Assembly (NCBI GenBank): GCA_019309245.1
Contig: JAFDGP010000052.1
Span: 1-10,920, forward strand
DNA: 10,920 nt
Origin: Deltaproteobacteria bacterium
Lineage (GTDB): Bacteria > Desulfobacterota > Desulfobacteria > Desulfobacterales > C00003060
Direction of reading: 5' to 3'
Part shown: positions 7,096 to 10,920 of the stretch, one piece after another
Numbering within the stretch: the stretch's first letter is position 1
How the letters are laid out: every line of letters begins with the position of its first letter
The notes under the pieces: generated by a model
Databases searched by the model: none
Seen by the model: the letters and a program-made list of their open reading frames with translations, nothing else
What the model was told of the DNA's origin: nothing
Program-made: the position numbers and the translations under genes

Positions 7096-7316
7096 ATGTA
7101 GGGTATGGCATAGCCTGCCCGGCGGAGTTCTTCCAGTTCGTCGCTGTCAGCCTCCAGGATTTCATATCCCAGGCCATAGGCCTCGACAGGTCCGACCACT
7201 CCCTTGCCTTCAACGACCAGCACCGGGGTCCCATCCGGCGAAAGAGCGGGGTCGGTGGACATATGTCCTCGACCGGTCCAGTTCCTCAACAACGGTGCCT
7301 TTGATCTCAGCTTCAC
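7086..7316 (-). CDS. Unrecognised 76-residue protein downstream of the LsrF-like gene
   Basis: The start chosen is GTG 7316-7314, with AAGGA eight bases upstream and 37 bases after the stop of the LsrF-like gene, giving 76 residues. The frame is open further upstream to ATG 7418, but that start would overlap the preceding gene by 65 bases. The product opens with a basic K-L-R-S-K stretch and R-N-W-T-G-R. It continues with D-G-T-P-V-L-V-V-E-G, then a G-P-V-E-A-Y-G-L-G-Y-E segment and an acidic helix D-S-D-E-L-E-E-L-R-R-A-G-Y. It has no signal peptide, membrane segment or cysteine pair, and looks like a small soluble beta-then-helix protein. I know no family for it. Close same-strand linkage suggests it serves with the aldolase/thiolase as a subunit or accessory. 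Confidence 0.6.
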   Translation of the reverse strand: MKLRSKAPLLRNWTGRGHMSTDPALSPDGTPVLVVEGKGVVGPVEAYGLGYEILEADSDELEELRRAGYAIPYMGR

Positions 7317-7353
7317 GTGGTCGTCCTTAACCCCTGCCTTGTGCCTTGCAACA

Positions 7354-8250
7354 TCACGGTTGGGCTGATGACAGCTCTTTAAAGAGCTCAAAGGCCTGCT
7401 TGGCGGTGAGCCTATCATGGACGACGCCGTTTAAGGCCCGCATCATGGCCACGGGTTGCGGGTGCTGCCAGACGTTTCTGCCAAGGTTGACCCCGATGGC
7501 CCCTTTTTGCATGCCGTCATAGACAAACTCGAAGACCTCCAGCTCGGTCTCACACTTGGGCCCGCCGGCCATCACCACCGGTACCGGACATCCGTTGGTG
7601 ACCTTTTCAAAGTCTTCGGGGCAGTAATAGGTCTTGACGATCCGGGCCCCAAGTTCAGCCGCGATCCGGCATGCCAGGGCGAGGTACCGAGCCGTTCTTT
7701 TTTCCAGTTCTTTTCCCACGGCGGTAACGGCCATGACGGGGATGCCGTAGTCTTCACATTCATTGACCAGCAGGGCCAAAGACTCCAGGGTCTGTTTTTC
7801 GTGGGGTGCCCCCACGAAGATCGACAGACCGACAGCCGACACGTTCAGGCGCAACATCTCCTCGACCGAGGTAGTGATGATCTCATCTGAAAGGTCCTCC
7901 CCGATAACGCTCGTCGCCCCGGAGACCCTGAGGATGATGGGGGTGTCCCCGTCAGGGTCCACACAGGCGCGCAACACCCCGCGGGTGACAAACAGGCCGT
8001 CGGCATAAGGAAGCAATTCTTTGATTGTTTCTCCGGGCCTTTCCAGGCAGCGGGTGGGGCCTTGAAAATATCCATGGTCGATCGGCAAGAATTGACAATG
8101 TCCATCGGCTCCGATCAATCTGGACAGGCGGTTTCTCATCCCCCAGCCCAGGGTCTGCGCCCCCTTGATGAATTTTGTCTTTTCGGTGCGCTGTTCGGGT
8201 GCCATTTCCGAGGCGCTTCTGGCCTCCATGATTCCTTCTGCATCCGGCAT
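7354..8250 (-). CDS. LsrF/DeoC-type class I aldolase-thiolase
   Basis: The start is ATG 8250, with AAGGAGG nine bases upstream, giving 298 residues; an in-frame ATG at 8334 has no such site. The product resembles LsrF (3-hydroxy-5-phosphonooxypentane-2,4-dione thiolase, about 290 residues) along its length. It has W-G-M-R-N-R-L-S-R-L (36-45), I-D58-H-G-Y-F-Q-G-P-T, R-G-V-L-R, R-V-S-G-A-T-S, V-G-K180 and the Schiff-base segment I-V-K206-T-Y-Y. Next come G-C-P-V-P-V-V-M-A-G-G and G-V-N-L-G-R-N-V-W-Q. LsrF acts in breakdown of phospho-AI-2. Relatives of the same fold include archaeal-type FBP aldolase and the shikimate-route ADH synthase. No lsrK, lsrR, lsrG or transporter is nearby, so an AI-2 role is doubtful and the substrate is open. 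Confidence 0.8.
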   Translation of the reverse strand: MPDAEGIMEARSASEMAPEQRTEKTKFIKGAQTLGWGMRNRLSRLIGADGHCQFLPIDHGYFQGPTRCLERPGETIKELLPYADGLFVTRGVLRACVDPDGDTPIILRVSGATSVIGEDLSDEIITTSVEEMLRLNVSAVGLSIFVGAPHEKQTLESLALLVNECEDYGIPVMAVTAVGKELEKRTARYLALACRIAAELGARIVKTYYCPEDFEKVTNGCPVPVVMAGGPKCETELEVFEFVYDGMQKGAIGVNLGRNVWQHPQPVAMMRALNGVVHDRLTAKQAFELFKELSSAQP

Positions 8251-8460
8251 TGTCCATGACCTCCTTAATTCGCTGAAATTGGGCTTCCCAAAGCGGTTGC
8301 TTTTCCGGCTTCGTCCTGCATACAGGCACAACAATCCCCGCGCGGTACGCTGACTTGCATCTACGGCACCGTCGGCGTTTGCAACGTTAGGGTCCCCTGG
8401 TATTACATCAGGGTAGACGGCCGTTGCGGTTCCCGGCGCTGTACGGGGTTATTTTGAATA
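8251..8460 (-). promoter_or_regulatory. Structured leader region upstream of the LsrF-like gene
   Basis: About 200 bases without a gene lie upstream of the LsrF-like start. Their complementary segments nest. GTAC-GGGG (8441-8448) pairs with CCCC (8336-8339) and GTAC (8345-8348) around a bulge, and CGTTGC (8422-8427) pairs with GCAACG (8381-8386). Inside these, GTC-CCCTG (8392-8399) pairs with CAGGG (8409-8413) and GAC (8416-8418) around a 9-base loop. A segment at 8413-8418 can also pair with 8361-8366, giving an alternative fold. No T run follows, so any control would be on translation or RNA stability. A free-standing small RNA is equally possible. I could not match a known class by eye. 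Confidence 0.4.
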
Positions 8461-8462
8461 AA

Positions 8463-8489
8463 AGTGTAACAAACCTTTCCAGAGGTCAA
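8463..8489 (-). promoter_or_regulatory. Possible sigma70 promoter for the LsrF-like gene
   Basis: On the minus strand TTGACC (8489-8484) is followed after 15 bases by TACACT (8468-8463). The -35 is good, but the spacer is short and the -10 matches only four of six positions. It would start transcription just before the structured leader. Confidence 0.3.
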
Positions 8490-8515
8490 GAGTTTTCCAG
8501 GATGAGGGTCCAAAA

Positions 8516-8544
8516 TTGACAGTGCCCGGCCCTACGCGTATGAT
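8516..8544 (+). promoter_or_regulatory. Near-consensus sigma70 promoter for the sirtuin gene
   Basis: A perfect TTGACA (8516-8521) is followed after exactly 17 bases by TATGAT (8539-8544, five of six). The start of transcription should fall near 8551, leaving a leader of about 34 bases before the sirtuin ATG. Confidence 0.8.
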
Positions 8545-8584
8545 GCGCTATGGATTCAAAAAGAAAAATCTTCGGTGATTCGAG

Positions 8585-9406
8585 ATGGACGAACTTGACG
8601 AAAGATTGAAGCAGGCAGCTCAGATCTTGTACGCTTCCAAGCACAATGTGGTCCTGACCGGGGCGGGAATCTCTGTAGAATCGGGCATTCCGGACTTCAG
8701 AAGCCCCGGAGGGCTCTGGGAACGTTACGACATCATGGAGTACGGGACCATTTCGGCGTTTCGATCCGACCCGGAAAAGGTGTGGAAGATGCTATCTGAA
8801 ATGGAAGATGTGGTGCGAAAGGCCCGTCCCAATGCGGCCCACAAAGCGCTGGCACAGCTTGAGCGATGGGGCGTGCTGGATGTTGTGATTACACAGAACA
8901 TCGACGGCCTTCACCAGGACGCCGGATCCGGCAACGTCATCGAGTTTCACGGCAACTCCAAGACCTTGACTTGCCTGTGGTGCCACAGACGCTACGGGAT
9001 TGACGAGGTGGGTGAAACATGTAGCCCCCGGTGTGAATGCGGCCGTTACCTGAAACCGGATGTGGTCCTGTTTGGAGAGGCCATCCCAGCAGACGCCTTG
9101 AACAGGTCCTTTGGGGCGGCCTCAAGCTGTGGAGCGCTCTTGGTGATCGGCACCTCTGCTCAGGTGGCGCCGGCAAGTACGATTCCCGTTGTAGCCAAAC
9201 GGGCCGGTGCGGTGGTAATCGAGATCAATCTCGCCCCCAGCCTGCTTACGTCCCAAACAACCGATGTCTTTCTCCAGGGCCGGGCCGCTTCCCTGGTGCC
9301 CGCACTGGTTGAAAGGGTCGGCGAGATACTCGGCGATCAGGGCCGGGCCGTCGATGGGGGGAAGCCGGCAGGGGCTAACGCCTCTTGCGGACCACCCGAC
9401 GCCTGA
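8585..9406 (+). CDS. Sir2-family NAD-dependent protein deacylase (sirtuin)
   Basis: Sirtuins remove acyl groups from protein lysines using NAD+, releasing nicotinamide and O-acyl-ADP-ribose. The 273-residue product carries the family motifs in order. These are G26-A-G-I-S...S-G-I-P-D-F-R39 (NAD binding), T-Q-N-I-D-G-L-H (103-110), the catalytic H122 in E-F-H-G-N, and zinc ligands C130-L-W-C133. The second pair is C150-E-C152 (C146 is also near), followed by L-K-P-D-V-V-L-F-G-E (156-165) and G-T-S-A-Q-V-x-P-A (189-197). The ribosome site ahead of ATG 8585 is weak (GGTGA). The last 25 residues are low-complexity and overlap the convergent zinc-ribbon gene by 32 bases. Preferred acyl group and targets cannot be read from the sequence. 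Confidence 0.95.
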   Translation: MDELDERLKQAAQILYASKHNVVLTGAGISVESGIPDFRSPGGLWERYDIMEYGTISAFRSDPEKVWKMLSEMEDVVRKARPNAAHKALAQLERWGVLDVVITQNIDGLHQDAGSGNVIEFHGNSKTLTCLWCHRRYGIDEVGETCSPRCECGRYLKPDVVLFGEAIPADALNRSFGAASSCGALLVIGTSAQVAPASTIPVVAKRAGAVVIEINLAPSLLTSQTTDVFLQGRAASLVPALVERVGEILGDQGRAVDGGKPAGANASCGPPDA

Positions 9407-10920
9407 CCACCCGCCTTTTTTTTCTGGGTCGGTGTACGGGTTGTGCGATAGCCGGCTCGGGGCGTTCCGGGATAGGGTCTCCGTCTTTCGACAGCGCCTG
9501 TTGATACCGGCAGGTGGCCCTGGGACATCTCAGGAAGGTCTTTTCCGCCTTGGTGGCCTCAATCAGGAATGGGTTGTTACACCACGGGCACGCCATATGA
9601 TACGGCTTTCCCCAACTTACAAACACGCATTCGGGGTTGGTACAGACATAGAAGATTTTTTTCTTTGCGGTTTGCTTTTGTTCGATCCGGCCGTTTCCAC
9701 ACACAGGACATTTCATCGCCAGATCCTGTTCAAAGGCGGAAATGCGTGCCTCCAGGGCCTCGTCACTGGGTTGGTCAGCTGTTTTGGAAAGGGTCTCAGA
9801 TGTCTGTACGGACGCCTTTTCTTCTTTTGCGCCTTCTTCTCGGGCTTCCGGCTGCCCGGCCGTGCTTTCAGATGGGTGTGAAACCGACGGGGCTTCTTGT
9901 TGCGAGACCTCCGGCAAAACCGATTCGGCTGGTTCAACCTCCAGCGGTGTCGAAACCGCCGGCCCGGGACCACCTTGCTCGTGTGAAGTCTCGTGTTTTT
10001 CGGGGCTTGGCGCTTCGGATCCTGCCGCATGATCTTGGTCGTGAGAGACTTGTTCCCGGTCACGGTCCGCAACTGGAGTGTCCACCGGAACCGGTGCTTC
10101 CGGATGGGCCACGGTCTTTTGTTCTTCAGCCGGTCTTGGTGTTCCTGAGGGTTCCGGTTTCCCACGATCCGCGGGCTCATCCACGGGGAGCCTTTTGGCA
10201 AAGACTTCCTGAATTTGGGCGGCCTTTACTGTGCCACTGGCTGTGACGATCCTGGGCTGATCGGCAACCTTTGTACAGGAAACCCCCTTTCGGGCTTGTT
10301 GCCGCCGCTTCTTGAGCGTAGCGGAAAGGGCGGACTTTAGATCCTCGGCCGAATAGCCGCCCGACATCGGGCGCTTGGATTCTTCTGGGTGTGTCTTCGG
10401 CCGCCCGGCCCTTTGCTTCTGTGCTTCAAGGGTCTGTTCCAACTGGCGGACCGCAACCCCCGGGTCCTTTCTTCCGGAAAGCGCTTCGTCAAGGGTCTGG
10501 ACGAGATAAGCGACAAGGTTCATTCCGGGCATTCCTGGAAAAGCCTTTTCGAGCGAGCGGGCCAGGGCCATGGTGGGATCCAGGGCCGCCAGCCGGGCCC
10601 GGGAGTCCTTTTCGATGAATCCTGCGGCCAGCATGGCCTCTAGCTTTTGCTCAACCTCCGGTCCCGAGTCCATGCCCATGTCTTCCAGTTCCTGGAAAAA
10701 GGTGTCCCGAGTGAAGTGCTGGGGCGTGTCGCAAGGATCGGATTGAATCTCAGTTTCCCTTTCCGCAAAGATTACGAGGCCTGCCCGGGCGGTTATCTCC
10801 AGAAAAAACCCGGCCGGAAGCACACCCTCTCCGATGGCCGGAACCACATGTCTCATGATGATCCTGTCAAATTGCGACTTGATATCTTGTGAGCCGGATG
10901 GGTCCTGCAATTCCGGTTGC
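9375..10920 (-). CDS. Zinc-ribbon protein with disordered linker and basic tail (partial at 5' end)
   Basis: I do not recognise a named family for the whole protein. At least 511 residues are visible. The frame is open through the right edge, so the true start may be outside; in-window candidates are TTG 10910 and ATG 10856, the latter with AGGA five bases upstream. The N-terminal 170 residues look folded and helical. Residues about 240-385 are rich in Pro, Glu, Ser, Ala and Thr and are probably disordered. Two tandem C4 zinc ribbons of the topoisomerase-I C-terminal type follow: C401-x2-C404...C423-x4-C428 and C441-x2-C444...C462-x4-C467. The protein ends in a strongly basic tail, about 494-511, with a repeated R-R-V-V pattern. 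This suggests nucleic-acid binding. It ends inside the sirtuin gene on the other strand. Confidence 0.75.
   Translation of the reverse strand, partial: QPELQDPSGSQDIKSQFDRIIMRHVVPAIGEGVLPAGFFLEITARAGLVIFAERETEIQSDPCDTPQHFTRDTFFQELEDMGMDSGPEVEQKLEAMLAAGFIEKDSRARLAALDPTMALARSLEKAFPGMPGMNLVAYLVQTLDEALSGRKDPGVAVRQLEQTLEAQKQRAGRPKTHPEESKRPMSGGYSAEDLKSALSATLKKRRQQARKGVSCTKVADQPRIVTASGTVKAAQIQEVFAKRLPVDEPADRGKPEPSGTPRPAEEQKTVAHPEAPVPVDTPVADRDREQVSHDQDHAAGSEAPSPEKHETSHEQGGPGPAVSTPLEVEPAESVLPEVSQQEAPSVSHPSESTAGQPEAREEGAKEEKASVQTSETLSKTADQPSDEALEARISAFEQDLAMKCPVCGNGRIEQKQTAKKKIFYVCTNPECVFVSWGKPYHMACPWCNNPFLIEATKAEKTFLRCPRATCRYQQALSKDGDPIPERPEPAIAQPVHRPRKKRRVVRRRVVRKRR

Noticed and set aside
7354..8250. 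AI-2 (lsr) quorum-signal processing operon
   Set aside because: Only an LsrF-like gene is present. The kinase, repressor, isomerase and transporter genes are absent from the window.
8550..8609. 19-codon open frame starting at ATG 8550 and overlapping the sirtuin start
   Set aside because: It lies at the predicted transcription start, has no ribosome site and no recognisable product. It is most likely chance.
9388..9411. Direct repeat GACCACCCG near the sirtuin stop as a possible attachment site or element end
   Set aside because: It simply encodes the repeated R-R-V-V pattern of the convergent protein's tail, and no integrase or element lies beside it.
9385..9423. Run of eight T (9416-9423) just after the sirtuin stop as an intrinsic terminator
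   Set aside because: No compact GC stem precedes it. On the other strand the run is lysine codons in the basic tail of the zinc-ribbon protein.
9569..10246. Long plus-strand open frame opposite the zinc-ribbon gene
   Set aside because: It has low-complexity Pro/Arg/Leu composition, no ribosome site and no family likeness. The minus-strand frame carries two intact zinc ribbons.

Overview
The window is moderately GC-rich bacterial chromosome with tightly packed genes: short overlaps, convergent genes sharing bases at their stops, and few intergenic gaps. The gene content suggests a motile Gram-negative bacterium: YqgE, MotA/MotB, a PilZ protein, a CPA2 antiporter, and a cytoplasmic PAS histidine kinase with a G-x-G-x-D-L type G2 box. 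It most resembles a deltaproteobacterium (Desulfobacterota), but this is inferred from protein style, not from a marker gene. No insertion sequence, CRISPR array, tRNA or rRNA was seen.

Layout. Positions 1-2049 (+) hold the last codons of an unknown gene, YqgE, and a GpgS-like (GT81-type) glycosyltransferase with a long C-terminal extension. Positions 5815 down to 2046 (-) look like one transcription unit: a promoter, a structured leader with a strong intrinsic terminator, a CPA2 cation:proton antiporter, motA, motB and a PilZ gene. The PilZ gene starts at a TTG inside motB. The stator carries the threonines associated with Na+-driven PomA, and the antiporter carries a DD ion-binding motif. 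The unit may therefore couple sodium export, sodium-driven motility and c-di-GMP control. Positions 5949-7040 (+) hold an orphan soluble histidine kinase transcribed away from the antiporter.

Positions 8250 down to 7086 (-) hold an LsrF-like class I aldolase/thiolase followed closely by an unrecognised 76-residue protein, preceded by about 200 nt with several nested inverted repeats. Positions 8516-9406 (+) hold a sirtuin behind a near-consensus sigma70 promoter. It runs convergently into a protein (9375 to the right edge, -) with a disordered linker, two zinc ribbons and a strongly basic tail.

The most promising undescribed element is the antiporter leader (about 5613-5790, -). A hairpin upstream of the terminator would use the same CCCC as the terminator's 5' arm. 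This is the layout of a transcriptional ON switch ahead of an ion transporter. The second is the aldolase plus small-protein pair with its structured leader.
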